64,000 nt of DNA from assembly GCA_009773515.1 (NCBI GenBank), contig WSXX01000013.1, positions 62,001 through 126,000 of the forward strand, written 5' to 3'. The position numbers and the translations under genes were made by a program. Each line of letters opens with the position of its first letter. Position 1 is the first letter of the stretch. Below, piece after piece: positions 39,448-48,225 of the stretch. The stretch is from Bacteroidota bacterium (GTDB taxonomy: Bacteria; Bacteroidota; Bacteroidia; Bacteroidales; Lentimicrobiaceae). The notes beneath the pieces are model-generated. The model made no database searches and was not told the origin of the DNA. It saw only the letters and a program-made list of their open reading frames with translations.

Positions 39448-42400
39448 ATGCAGGAAACCACCGTTTACAAGCCAAAAAACCACATCCGCATTGTCACTGC
39501 GGCTGCCTTATTTGATGGGCATGATGCCGCCATCAATGTGATGCGACGTATTTTACAATCCTCAGGTGCCGAAGTCATTCATCTTGGGCACGACCGCTCC
39601 GTTCAGGAGGTGGTGCAATGTGCCGTTCAGGAAGATGTGCAAGCCATTGCCATCACTTCATATCAGGGTGGGCATATGGAATATTTCAAATACATGCACG
39701 ATCTTCTGAAAGAAGCCGGATGCGGACACATTAAAATATTCGGTGGCGGTGGCGGTGTAATTCTTCCCCACGAAATGGAAGAGCTTCACAGTTATGGCAT
39801 TGCCCGGATCTACTCACCCGACGATGGCCGCCATATGGGACTTCAGGGGATGATCAACCATTTGCTGAAACAAGCGGATTTTACGGTAAGCAAAGCAAGT
39901 GGAATCAAGCCAGAAGACATCACTGGTGGGAATTTCCGCGCTATTGCATCGCTGATTACAGCCGCAGAAAATGAGCCCGAAAGCATAAAAGCACTGGTGA
40001 AATCATTTGGGAAGGAATGTGCTGAAAGTAAAAGTCCGGTTTTGGGCATCACCGGTACCGGGGGTGCAGGGAAATCATCGCTGATTGATGAGCTTGTGAG
40101 GCGTTTTCTGCTGACCAACCCCGATAAAAAAATGGCAATCCTCTCAGTGGATCCCACCCGTCGTAAAAGCGGAGGTGCTTTGCTAGGTGACCGAATCCGT
40201 ATGAATGCCATCAATTCTGAGCGCGTTTTTATGCGCAGTATGGCAACCCGGCAAGCCAACCTTGCATTGTCGAAATACATCAGCGATGCTGTTTGTATCG
40301 TGAAAAACGCAGGCTTCGACCTGGTGATACTCGAAAGTTCAGGCATCGGACAAAGCGATACTGAAATTGTGGATTATGCCGATATTTCACTTTACGTGAT
40401 GACGCCCGAATACGGCGCTGCATCACAGCTTGAGAAGATCGATATGCTTGATTTTGCCGATGTGATTGCCATTAACAAATCCGATAAACGGGGTGCTGCC
40501 GATGCTTTGCGCGATGTTAAAAAACAATATTCCCGCAACCATAAACTCTGGGATGCCGAAGCCGACGAATTGCCCGTTTTCAGCACCATGGCATCACAAT
40601 TTAACGATATCGGAGTCAACAAACTCTATAATCACCTGATTAAAGTGATGGATCAGAAGTTGGGGACTGATTTTGCAGTTTACGAACTGGCGCTCGGCGA
40701 AGAGCAAACGGGCAGTCAGATTATACCACCTGCACGGGTAAGGTATCTTTCTGAAATTACCGAAACCGTTAGAAACTACAATAAATTCACCGAAAACCTG
40801 GCCGATCAGGCTGCTGAACTGCAGTCTTTACAGGATGTTGTCAGCCTTTTGGAAAAAGAGGGAAGTGCGGTTCCGGAAACAATTCAGGGGAAAATCAAAG
40901 CCCTGAAGAAATCGCTTGGCGAAGAAAATCTCAGCGCCCTTGATAACTGGGAAGAAAAAAAGAAAACCTACAGCGATCCTGAATATATCTACAATGTGCG
41001 TGGCAGGGAGTTCAGAATAGAAACCCATACTGAATCACTTTCTCATTCACGTATTCCGAAAATTTCAATGCCCCGTTACCGAAGCTGGGGCGATATTCTT
41101 AAATGGACTTTGCGCGAAAATGTACCTGGGGAGTTTCCTTACGCAGCCGGTGTTTATCCGTTTAAGCGGGAGAATGAGGACCCAACACGTATGTTTGCCG
41201 GTGAAGGCGGACCAGAGCGCACCAACAAACGGTTTCATTATGTATCGGCCGGAATGCCTGCCCGCCGGCTTTCCACCGCTTTTGATTCGGTCACACTCTA
41301 TGGTGCCGATCCCGATGTGAGACCCGACATTTACGGCAAAATTGGCAATGCAGGGGTTTCTATCGCCTGCCTTGATGATGCAAAAAAACTGTATTCCGGT
41401 TTTAACCTGATTGATGCAGCCACATCGGTCAGCATGACCATCAATGGACCGGCTCCGACTCTGGTGGGATTTTTTATGAATGCCGCCATCGATCAGCAGT
41501 GTGAATTGTACATCCGCAAACACGGCCTTGAAGCCGAAACAGAAAAGAAGATTGCGAAAATTTACAAGGATCGTGGCACTGTCCGGCCTTCTTATCAGGG
41601 CAGACTTCCGGAAGGTAATGACGGACTTGGTCTGATGTTGCTTGGCATTACCGGCGATCAGGTGCTTCCGGCAGAAGTTTATCAGAAAATAAAGGCCGAT
41701 ACCATTTCAAAAGTAAGGGGAACCGTTCAGGCTGATATTCTGAAAGAAGATCAGGCACAGAACACCTGTATTTTCTCCACCGATTTCTCGCTGAAAGTAA
41801 TGGGCGATGTGCAGCAATACTTTAACATCAACAAGATCAGGAATTTTTACTCCGTTTCCATTTCAGGATATCACATTGCCGAAGCGGGAGCCAATCCGAT
41901 TTCGCAACTCGCATTTACGCTGGCCAATGGCTTCACTTACGTGGAATATTATCTTTCACGCGGGATGAAAATCGATGATTTTGCACCCAACTTCTCTTTC
42001 TTTTTCTCCAATGGAATAGATCCGGAATATGCGGTGATGGGTCGTGTTGCCCGATTGATCTGGGCCAAAGCCATGAAACTGAAATATGGTGCCAATGAGC
42101 GTTCTCAGATGCTGAAATACCACATTCAGACTTCCGGCCGCTCACTTCATGCACAGGAAATCGGTTTTAACGATATCCGGACTACCCTTCAGGCATTGTA
42201 CGCGATTTATGACAATTGCAACTCTCTGCATACCAATGCCTATGACGAAGCCATCACCACCCCGACCGAAGAATCGGTGCGTCGGGCAATGGCCATTCAG
42301 TTAATCATCAACCATGAATTGGGTCTTGCCAAAAACCAGAACCCGCTTCAGGGAGCCTTTATCATTGAAGAATTGACCGATCTGGTAGAGGAAGCTGTAA

Positions 42401-42816
42401 TGATGGAGTTCGACCGCCTGACGGAGCGCGGAGGTGTGCTGGGCGCCATGGAAACCATGTACCAGCGCAGTCGTATTCAGGAAGAATCTTTGTATTATGA
42501 AAAACTGAAGCATGATGGCAAATTGCCGATTATGGGAGTGAATACTTTCCTTTCGGCAGAGGGTTCTCCTACCGTTATTCCTTCGGAGGTAATCCGTTCC
42601 ACAACGGAAGAAAAGGACTATCAGGTGCAGATGCTGGAACAATTGCATAAAACATGGCAACCAGAAGCTAAGCTTGCGCTGAAAGAACTACATCACAACG
42701 CAGCAACCAACGGCAATGTGTTTGAAGCATTGATGGAAGCCGCAAAATTTTGCTCACTCGGACAAATAACCAATGAATTGTTCAGGGTAGGAGGGCAGTA
42801 TAGGAGGAATATGTGA
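39448..42816 (+). CDS. icmF: Fused isobutyryl-CoA mutase IcmF
   Basis: A 1122-residue protein of the full fused length. Residues about 10-140 bind B12 ([13 protein letters not shown] gives D-x-H-x-x-G-like His25 as lower axial ligand, then GAEVIHLG and FGGGGGVI). Residues about 195-420 are a MeaI-type G-protein chaperone (P-loop [14 protein letters not shown], switch [15 protein letters not shown]). The C-terminal TIM barrel includes [41 protein letters not shown] and [16 protein letters not shown], typical of IcmF and not of plain methylmalonyl-CoA mutase. It interconverts isobutyryl- and n-butyryl-CoA, and relatives also handle pivalyl- or isovaleryl-CoA. Monocistronic. Confidence 0.94.
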   Translation: MQETTVYKPKNHIRIVTAAALFDGHDAAINVMRRILQSSGAEVIHLGHDRSVQEVVQCAVQEDVQAIAITSYQGGHMEYFKYMHDLLKEAGCGHIKIFGGGGGVILPHEMEELHSYGIARIYSPDDGRHMGLQGMINHLLKQADFTVSKASGIKPEDITGGNFRAIASLITAAENEPESIKALVKSFGKECAESKSPVLGITGTGGAGKSSLIDELVRRFLLTNPDKKMAILSVDPTRRKSGGALLGDRIRMNAINSERVFMRSMATRQANLALSKYISDAVCIVKNAGFDLVILESSGIGQSDTEIVDYADISLYVMTPEYGAASQLEKIDMLDFADVIAINKSDKRGAADALRDVKKQYSRNHKLWDAEADELPVFSTMASQFNDIGVNKLYNHLIKVMDQKLGTDFAVYELALGEEQTGSQIIPPARVRYLSEITETVRNYNKFTENLADQAAELQSLQDVVSLLEKEGSAVPETIQGKIKALKKSLGEENLSALDNWEEKKKTYSDPEYIYNVRGREFRIETHTESLSHSRIPKISMPRYRSWGDILKWTLRENVPGEFPYAAGVYPFKRENEDPTRMFAGEGGPERTNKRFHYVSAGMPARRLSTAFDSVTLYGADPDVRPDIYGKIGNAGVSIACLDDAKKLYSGFNLIDAATSVSMTINGPAPTLVGFFMNAAIDQQCELYIRKHGLEAETEKKIAKIYKDRGTVRPSYQGRLPEGNDGLGLMLLGITGDQVLPAEVYQKIKADTISKVRGTVQADILKEDQAQNTCIFSTDFSLKVMGDVQQYFNINKIRNFYSVSISGYHIAEAGANPISQLAFTLANGFTYVEYYLSRGMKIDDFAPNFSFFFSNGIDPEYAVMGRVARLIWAKAMKLKYGANERSQMLKYHIQTSGRSLHAQEIGFNDIRTTLQALYAIYDNCNSLHTNAYDEAITTPTEESVRRAMAIQLIINHELGLAKNQNPLQGAFIIEELTDLVEEAVMMEFDRLTERGGVLGAMETMYQRSRIQEESLYYEKLKHDGKLPIMGVNTFLSAEGSPTVIPSEVIRSTTEEKDYQVQMLEQLHKTWQPEAKLALKELHHNAATNGNVFEALMEAAKFCSLGQITNELFRVGGQYRRNM

Positions 42817-42822
42817 AATGGA

Positions 42823-42857
42823 ATTTCTAATTTCTAATTTCTAATTTCTAATTACTA
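42823..42857. repeat. Heptad tandem repeat (ATTTCTA)5
   Basis: Four exact ATTTCTA units and one ATTACTA in the icmF downstream region. Further degenerate TCTAATTT copies follow at 42885-42965. Confidence 0.8.
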
Positions 42858-42989
42858 ACCTGCACGATTGGTCTCAACTTAACAATTTCTAATTTCTGGT
42901 CCCTGAGTTGGCTGGTGAGCTTTTCGTCGAATCATGTCGAAAGGTAATTTTCTAATTTCCATTCCTCGAAAGAAATTGGGATCGCAATC

Positions 42990-43040
42990 TGCAATCTGAT
43001 ATCCGACATCTGACCTCCGACATCTGACCTCCGATATCAA
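42990..43040. repeat. Tandem repeat of CCGACATCTGACCT
   Basis: Two to three units of a 14-nt sequence built from two heptad-like halves (TCTGACC, TCCGACA), ending just before the hypothetical gene stop at 43071. Confidence 0.6.
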
Positions 43041-43070
43041 CAAAAGCAACCCCAACAAAGGCCTGAAAAA

Positions 43071-43535
43071 TTAAAAATTAAATTGAATTCCTACTCCATT
43101 TGAATTCAGTCCGATTGAAAGCGTATTTTCTGGATTGTATTTTTGTTTGATGGCATTATTATAAATTTTAACTGCCTTGTCTTTGCGTATTTCGTAGCTG
43201 ATATTTGTAAATATTGCGCTAAGTATAAGAATCCCTCCGGCAACTTTGAATAACCCGATTGAAGGATCCATAATAAAGCCTCCTGCCAGTGTCGTACCTC
43301 CTGAAATCAAAAAGGTGAATGCAATACCTCTGGTATTCAGAGCGTTTTGGTAAGCCTGTGAAGCTTCGTCATTTACAAGCAACACTTCTTTCATTCTTCG
43401 GGTATTCAGGGAATTGCCATTATAAGAATACCCCGAATTTGATTTTTGGATCAGGGTAGTATCATTATCGTGTTGAGCAAGGATGTCTTGTAGCCCGATA
43501 AAAAGCATAATGATAATCAGGAAGTACTGTTTCAT
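43071..43535 (-). CDS. Hypothetical exported membrane protein
   Basis: A 154-residue protein with a signal sequence (MKQYFLIIIMLFIGLQDILAQ) and two hydrophobic segments (about 69-90, GIAFTFLISGGTTLAGGFIM, and about 93-112, GLFKVAGGILILSAIFTNIS). The C-terminus (ALNTRGIA earlier; NTLSIGLNSNGVGIQFNF at the end) ends in an aromatic residue like many Bacteroidota envelope proteins. No family is recognised. It is surrounded by repeats and has no operon partners. Confidence 0.55.
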   Translation of the reverse strand: MKQYFLIIIMLFIGLQDILAQHDNDTTLIQKSNSGYSYNGNSLNTRRMKEVLLVNDEASQAYQNALNTRGIAFTFLISGGTTLAGGFIMDPSIGLFKVAGGILILSAIFTNISYEIRKDKAVKIYNNAIKQKYNPENTLSIGLNSNGVGIQFNF

Positions 43536-43787
43536 AAAATAGTTGATTGACTTTTGTTGAATATTAGACTATTTGTATCTGACAGTGAGTTTTAATTAGG
43601 GTTGAACTTTCTGATTGTAGCGTCAAATTTAAAAAAATATTTACTGTTATCCGGTTAAAGTATAATAAACAGGCTTTAATTCTTTAATGCCTGAATAGTT
43701 AGATGGAATATTAATTTCTAAGGCTCAATTTCTAATTTCTAAGTTCAAAAATGTCCTAACAAGTGTACTTTTAATTTCTAATTCAAT

Positions 43788-43902
43788 GTCGTTTAGTTAA
43801 GAAAAATTGTCTTCGACTCCGCTCAGACTGACTGTCATCCTGAGCGGAGTCGAAGGACTTTTTTTAATTTTACAATTCCCAACCGGACCTTAACTAAACG
43901 AC
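43788..43902. repeat. 115-nt nested inverted repeat, closest relative of the 52.5 kb copy
   Basis: The outer arms GTCGTTTAGTTAAG (43788-43801) and CTTAACTAAACGAC (43889-43902) are perfect complements, and the inner arms are CTTCGACTCCGCTCAG (43811-43826) and CTGAGCGGAGTCGAAG (43840-43855). The 45-nt inner hairpin differs from the one at 52556-52600 at only two positions. Confidence 0.85.
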
Positions 43903-43904
43903 CT

Positions 43905-44012
43905 TAATTTCTGATTTCTAATTTCAATCTGATATCTGACCCCTGACCCCTGACCTCCGATTTCTGACCTCTGACCTCAGACTTCCGAAATCGAAAATCC
44001 GACATCCGAAAT
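43905..44012. repeat. Degenerate heptad/octad repeats (TCTGACCC, TTTCTGA, CCGAAAT)
   Basis: Runs such as TCTGACCCCTGACCCCTGAC and CTGACCTCTGACCTCAGACTT, then CCGAAATCGAAAATCCGACA. The composition is like 42990-43040 and 59027-59067. Confidence 0.6.
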
Positions 44013-44016
44013 CAAT

Positions 44017-44469
44017 CTATCTTCCCAGCAAATGAAGTTCGAGATCAGACATGATGCCATCCAGATTTTTCACCTTGGCAAGGTCGATGTTAAAAACCAG
44101 TTGAATTCCGTTAATTTTGCGAATAGCAGTCGACAACGAGCTGATCTGTTCGTTTTCAGGTAAACCGCGGATCATCAGCAGATAATCGGCCTGCTTATAA
44201 GCCGGAATCATTTTTGTAACCGGATGATTGTTCCCCAGAAAATAATAATGAACCCTGCGTTCCGGCAGTGAATAAGTATAAAAAGGATATTCCTGAAGCT
44301 GGTCATCCTTTTCTGAGAAAACGGGCAGATCGTCAAGTCTGGCAAGAGAAAGCGAGGCTTCACGGTTCAGATAATAAGCGAGCCGGTAATCCTTCATCTG
44401 ACTGTTTATCCCCAGGATAAAAAGATCGGGATACGAAGATGGTTCACTGATTAGTTTTCTTTTGGCCAT
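44017..44469 (-). CDS. IPExxxVDY family protein
   Basis: About 150 residues. ATG 44467-44469 gives MAKRKLISEPSSYPDLFILGIN; the ORF-track start is six codons earlier. DYRLAYYLNREASLSLARLDDLPV, YTYSLPERRVHYYFLGN and YKQADYLLMIRGLP match the Bacteroidota family named IPExxxVDY, in which the central P-A-Y-K-Q-A-D-Y segment corresponds to the name motif. Function is unknown. The family is limited to Bacteroidota, supporting the taxonomic reading. Stand-alone gene. Confidence 0.75.
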   Translation of the reverse strand: MAKRKLISEPSSYPDLFILGINSQMKDYRLAYYLNREASLSLARLDDLPVFSEKDDQLQEYPFYTYSLPERRVHYYFLGNNHPVTKMIPAYKQADYLLMIRGLPENEQISSLSTAIRKINGIQLVFNIDLAKVKNLDGIMSDLELHLLGR

Positions 44470-44673
44470 AAATTCGCTTTCCTGCAAATGTAATAAATAT
44501 AGATGATAGTTTATTTGCGGATCAAACAGGTTTTTCAGAAAATGTGCACTACAGATATAATATTTCCTTTGGTGGCTTGTTGACTCATTCTCACTTCCAA
44601 AGTTTTTTTGAATGTGAAAATTCGTATTTTTGAATTCTGGACTAAAAAATTAAATGAATTGAAAGTAAATTAA

Positions 44674-44964
44674 ATGAAAACGCTTGAAGAAATCCAGCAA
44701 TTGTTGCGAAAACACAAGGAAAATTTGTTTTCTCGCTACCCCATCCGTTCAATGGCCATTTTTGGTTCATACGCCAGAAATGAGCAGGACGAAGGCAGCG
44801 ATCTCGACATTGTGGTAGAGTTTAACGGTAATATTGGTATTCGTTTTATTGATCTGGCCTGTGAACTTGAAAAACTGATCGGGTTTAAAGTTGACCTGGT
44901 ATCCCGAAATGGAATAAAGGAGAAGTATTTTCAGCGTATTAAAGAGGATTTAACTTATGTCTAA
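44674..44964 (+). CDS. MNT-domain nucleotidyltransferase, putative antitoxin (second module)
   Basis: A 96-residue minimal nucleotidyltransferase. SMAIFGSYARNEQDEGSDLDIVVEF has GS followed ten residues later by D-x-D, the catalytic core of MntA-type antitoxins that AMPylate HEPN toxins. GFKVDLVSRNGIKEKYFQRI ends the fold. The gene overlaps its HEPN (DUF86) partner by 8 nt, but that partner is broken by two frameshifts, so this antitoxin may have lost its target. Unlike the pair at 1170, here MNT comes with the DUF86 type of HEPN. Confidence 0.85.
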   Translation: MKTLEEIQQLLRKHKENLFSRYPIRSMAIFGSYARNEQDEGSDLDIVVEFNGNIGIRFIDLACELEKLIGFKVDLVSRNGIKEKYFQRIKEDLTYV

Positions 44965-45298
44965 AAGAGATTTAGTCCTTTTACTTGAAGATATACTTGA
45001 GGCCGCCCAAAAGATCAAACGATATTCCAGTGGCTTAAATTATGAAGCTTTCATTGATGATGATAAGACAATGGATGCGGTTGTCAGGAATTTCGAAATT
45101 ATAGGAGAAGCGGCAAAATCGATTAAGTGATGATTTTCGTATTTCGAACCCGCAAATAGCTTGGGACAGGATGCGTGGATTCAGAAACCGAATAGTTCAT
45201 GATTTTTTGGTATAGACTACGAAATCGTATGGGATATCATCGAGAACGATCTTAATACACTTATTGAACAGATTGAAGGGCTTATCTCGCATTTTTGA
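44957..45298 (+). pseudogene. Frameshifted HEPN (DUF86) toxin gene
   Basis: The first 57 codons (MSKRDLVLLLEDILEAAQKI, NFEIIGEAAKSIK) end at TGA 45128. The DUF86 sequence continues in the +1 frame as SDDFRISNPQIAWDRMRGF and RNRIVHDF, which includes the R-x4-H RNase motif. It shifts back at GATTTTTTGG, where one T seems missing, to give GIDYEIVWDIIENDL and stop at TGA 45296-45298. The two shifts cancel: the full 342 nt equals 113 codons plus stop, a normal DUF86 length. The ORF track shows none of it. Either two real mutations or two sequencing errors. Confidence 0.8.
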
Positions 45299-45334
45299 AC
45301 AGATTGAAACTGAAACAACGCGAGACTTGTGCGT

Positions 45335-46078
45335 TTAATGTTTCCCATTCCCGTTTATGCCAAAATGCTCAATGGCTTTCATAGCGGCGTTCTGCTCCGC
45401 ACCTTTTATTGAATAATCTCTGCCGGTTCCAACAACTTCATTGCTGATCAATACATCAACAACATATTGTTTGTGATATCCGGCTCCTACTTCCTGAACA
45501 ACTATAAACTCAAGGGTTCTCTTTTCTTTCTGAGCCCATTCTATGAGTTTGCTTTTAAAATTGACGTCGGTTGCAATTAATTCATTGAGGTCGAAGTTGT
45601 TCTTGATTACCCGGTTAATCAATACTTTACGGGTAAACTCAAAACCTTTGTCAAGATAAATGGCTCCGATAATCGCCTCAAAAGCATCGCCTTTGATGGA
45701 TCGGTAAACATTATTTTTTTCCTGGGTATGAATAATAAGCTGATCAATACCAAGCCGGAGCGACAATTTATTTAATTGTGCGCGGCTTACGATTTTCGAT
45801 CGCATTTCGGTAAGGAATCCCTCATCTTTGAAAGGAAACATCCTGAAAAGATGATCAGCCACCACAGTGCTGAGTACAGTATCGCCCAAAAACTCCAGGC
45901 GCTCATTACTTACCCTCATGCCGTTGAGCAAAACTTCAGACTGGGATTTATGGCGGAAAGCAAGCTTGTATAAAAAAATATTTTCGGGATAAAACCCGAA
46001 AATATTTTTTATGGCTTCATAAAAGTGCTTTTCGTTCGAAAGGTAAAACCTGAGAGGTCTTAATTTGAAAGAGTACAC
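45335..46078 (-). CDS. rnc: Ribonuclease III
   Basis: A 247-residue protein. The signature NERLEFLGDTVLSTVVAD carries the acidic active site, KGDAFEAIIGAIYLD the second Asp/Glu pair, and the C-terminal double-stranded RNA-binding domain starts near residue 165 (NFKSKLIEWAQKEKRTLEFIV; GAEQNAAMKAIEHFG). It cuts double-stranded RNA in rRNA and mRNA processing. The start is GTG at 46076-46078. It lies 3 nt after fabF in the acpP-fabF-rnc operon usual for Bacteroidota. Confidence 0.95.
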   Translation of the reverse strand: MYSFKLRPLRFYLSNEKHFYEAIKNIFGFYPENIFLYKLAFRHKSQSEVLLNGMRVSNERLEFLGDTVLSTVVADHLFRMFPFKDEGFLTEMRSKIVSRAQLNKLSLRLGIDQLIIHTQEKNNVYRSIKGDAFEAIIGAIYLDKGFEFTRKVLINRVIKNNFDLNELIATDVNFKSKLIEWAQKEKRTLEFIVVQEVGAGYHKQYVVDVLISNEVVGTGRDYSIKGAEQNAAMKAIEHFGINGNGKH

Positions 46079-46081
46079 AAG

Positions 46082-47335
46082 TTATTCAACAAATTTCTTA
46101 AAGAGAATTGAGGCATTATGCCCTCCAAACCCAAATGTATTGCTGATTGCGGCATTGATTTCCCTTTTAACTGCTTTGTGGAAAGTGTAATTCAGGGAAT
46201 TGTCAATATCCGGATCATCAGTAAAGTGGTTGATGGTAGGCGGAACAATGTTGTTTTGAACAGCCAGAATAGTAGCAATCGATTCAACGGCTCCGGCAGC
46301 GCCCAACAGGTGTCCGGTCATAGACTTGGTGCTGTTGATGTTGATGGTTGGAGCATGATCGCCAAACAGTATTGCAATGGCTTTAGTTTCAGCTATATCT
46401 CCAAGAGGTGTTGAAGTACCATGGGTATTGATGTGATCAATATCGGTAATACTTAAACCTGACTCAAGCAAGGCAGCTTTCATCGCTCTGCGGGCTCCGT
46501 CACCTTCAGGGTGCGGGCCTGTCATGTGATATGCATCAGCGGTAAGTCCGCTACCTACAATCTCACAGTAAATTTTTGCTCCGCGGGCAAGTGCATGTTC
46601 AAGTTCTTCAACCACCAAAGCACCGGCTCCTTCACCAATCACAAAACCATCACGGCCTTTATCGAAAGGACGGGAAGCAGTTTTTGGATCATCGTTTCTG
46701 GTTGATATGGCGTGCATGGCATTAAAACCACCGACTCCCGGAGGATTAACGGCTGCTTCAGAACCACCACAAATAAACATTTCAGCTTTGCCCCATTTAA
46801 TGTAGCTGAATGCATCAACAATGGCATTGGCCGAAGATGCGCAGGCCGAAACCGTAGCAAAATTCGGGCCTTTGAATCCATGTTTAATGGATATGTGCCC
46901 TGCGGTGATGTCAGCAATCATTTTAGGAATAAAAAACGGGTTGAATCGGGGAGTTCCGTCGCCTCTGGCAAAATCACTCACTTCATCAAGGAAAGTAACC
47001 AACCCTCCAATACCTGAAGCCCAGATAACACCAACACGCTCGAGGTCGAGTTTTTCGGTAATTAATCCGGCATCTGCAATGGCTTCATCAGATGAAACCA
47101 TTCCGTATTGGGCATAGGGATCGTACTTTCGAACCTCTTTCCTGTCGAAAAAATTCAAAGGGTCGAAGTTCTTGACTTCGCATGCAAACTGAGTTTTAAA
47201 CTTTGCTGCATCGAACCGTGTGATACGGTCAGCGCCGCTTACTCCATTAACCAAACTGTTCCAATATTCAGGAACAGTATTGCCTATTGGAGTAAGCGCA
47301 CCAAGTCCGGTTACTACAACTCGTCTTACCTTCAT
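46082..47335 (-). CDS. fabF: 3-oxoacyl-ACP synthase II (FabF)
   Basis: A 417-residue thiolase-fold condensing enzyme. The catalytic Cys is in TVSACASSANAIVDAFSYIK, with His in NTHGTSTPLGD and NSTKSMTGHLLGAAGAVE (Cys-His-His triad complete), and the C-terminal NTFGFGGHNASILF loop. It extends acyl-ACP with malonyl-ACP in fatty-acid synthesis. It lies 12 nt after acpP and 3 nt before rnc. Confidence 0.96.
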   Translation of the reverse strand: MKVRRVVVTGLGALTPIGNTVPEYWNSLVNGVSGADRITRFDAAKFKTQFACEVKNFDPLNFFDRKEVRKYDPYAQYGMVSSDEAIADAGLITEKLDLERVGVIWASGIGGLVTFLDEVSDFARGDGTPRFNPFFIPKMIADITAGHISIKHGFKGPNFATVSACASSANAIVDAFSYIKWGKAEMFICGGSEAAVNPPGVGGFNAMHAISTRNDDPKTASRPFDKGRDGFVIGEGAGALVVEELEHALARGAKIYCEIVGSGLTADAYHMTGPHPEGDGARRAMKAALLESGLSITDIDHINTHGTSTPLGDIAETKAIAILFGDHAPTININSTKSMTGHLLGAAGAVESIATILAVQNNIVPPTINHFTDDPDIDNSLNYTFHKAVKREINAAISNTFGFGGHNASILFKKFVE

Positions 47336-47347
47336 TCAGGAAATTCC

Positions 47348-47584
47348 TTATTTGGTGTTGTTTTCAATGTAAGCAACAGCATCGCCTACGGTACCGATTT
47401 TTTCTGCCTGATCATCTGGGATAGCAATGTTGAATTCTTTTTCGAATTCCATGATCAGTTCAACGGTATCAAGAGAATCTGCACCTAAATCGTTGGTGAA
47501 ACTTGCTTCCGGAGTTACCTCGTTCTCATCAACGCCAAGCTTATCAACTATGATAGCTTTTACTTTTGTTGCAATGTCTGACAT
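47348..47584 (-). CDS. acpP: Acyl carrier protein
   Basis: 78 residues from ATG 47582-47584. [19 protein letters not shown] contains the D-S-L motif with the serine that carries phosphopantetheine. The acidic four-helix composition is typical. The ORF-track start lies 18 codons earlier and would cover the ribosome site AAGGAGA, so the shorter form is right. First gene of acpP-fabF-rnc; the -7 box at 47671 suggests an 80-nt leader. Confidence 0.96.
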   Translation of the reverse strand: MSDIATKVKAIIVDKLGVDENEVTPEASFTNDLGADSLDTVELIMEFEKEFNIAIPDDQAEKIGTVGDAVAYIENNTK

Positions 47585-47638
47585 GTTTTCTCCTTTTTTG
47601 GTTTGAGGCTGCAAAGAAACAAATAATTCAAATACCAA

Positions 47639-48015
47639 ACAAAACTTTTAAAGAAACCCCTGCAGCCATACAAATGTAATATGCTGTAAAACAAATAAAT
47701 AAGTATTATTGTGCATATTCCATGCAGCAAATATCAAATGCGTAAATATTTATAAATCAGTAAGATAAGCTCATATTTAGATAGGAATTAAAATTGGCTT
47801 AAAAATTTCATCTCTGTGAGCCTGTTTCTGACTACTTGATATTATATAGGTTATGAACTTTTGTTTGGCAGGAATGCAAAATTACCTTAACTTTCACTGC
47901 TTTTTAAAATGACTGTTATTCTGATTCTCTTGTTGTGTGCGCATAGGCCACACATTTTTCTCTCTTATTGCGGTGTGTTTAAATATGTCAGATTCCAACC
48001 TTAAAATTAATTAAT
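47639..48015. other. Intergenic region between acpP and the zinc-ribbon cluster
   Basis: It contains the acpP promoter and a small imperfect hairpin TGTGTG...CACACA around 47934-47953. Otherwise nothing recognised, and no clear -7 box before the gene at 48016. Confidence 0.4.
47671..47678 (-). promoter_or_regulatory. -7 box (TACATTTG) of the acpP operon
   Basis: Minus-strand TACATTTG matches TAnnTTTG, 87 nt before the acpP ATG. Confidence 0.4.
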
Positions 48016-48219
48016 ATGAGTGAAAATCAATCAAATATCCCGTTACCTCCTCAGAAGAAAAAGAGGAAAAGGGGATGCTGTTTCGGATGTTTTATAGTCA
48101 TATTGGTAATTATTGCAGCAATTATCGGCCTGTTTGCATATTATTGGTATCAGAGTATTCCAAAAAAATCGCCGGTGGAAAAAGAGTACAATACCATTCC
48201 TGATTATTTCGAAAACTAA
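48016..48219 (+). CDS. Small single-pass membrane protein next to the 1201-residue gene
   Basis: A 67-residue protein: a Pro/Lys-rich cytoplasmic start (SNIPLPPQKKKRKRGCC), one span (FGCFIVILVIIAAIIGLFAYYW, about 28-48) and a short periplasmic end (KKSPVEKEYNTIPDYFEN). The cluster CCFGC at the membrane face could be lipidated or bind metal, but that is speculation. Its stop lies 6 nt before the large gene at 48226, so the two are almost surely co-transcribed. Function unknown. Confidence 0.65.
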   Translation: MSENQSNIPLPPQKKKRKRGCCFGCFIVILVIIAAIIGLFAYYWYQSIPKKSPVEKEYNTIPDYFEN

Positions 48220-48225
48220 CCAGAT

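Larger units (their letters stand above)
43536..44016. other. Repeat-rich intergenic region
   Basis: It contains a 115-nt nested palindromic element (43788-43902) and heptad-type degenerate repeats (43720-43760 and 43905-44012). No gene or promoter is recognised. Confidence 0.6.

Noticed and set aside
39843-41523. Minus-strand ORFs of 76-167 residues
   Set aside because: All lie antisense to icmF, whose three domains are intact.
39448-42816. Methylmalonyl-CoA mutase
   Set aside because: The order B12 domain, G-protein chaperone, mutase barrel in one chain of 1122 residues is that of IcmF, not of MutA/MutB.
42823-43040. CRISPR-like or telomere-like array
   Set aside because: Heptad units without spacers; simple tandem repeat.
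46118-47488. Several plus-strand ORFs of 64-126 residues
   Set aside because: Antisense to fabF and acpP, which are certain genes.
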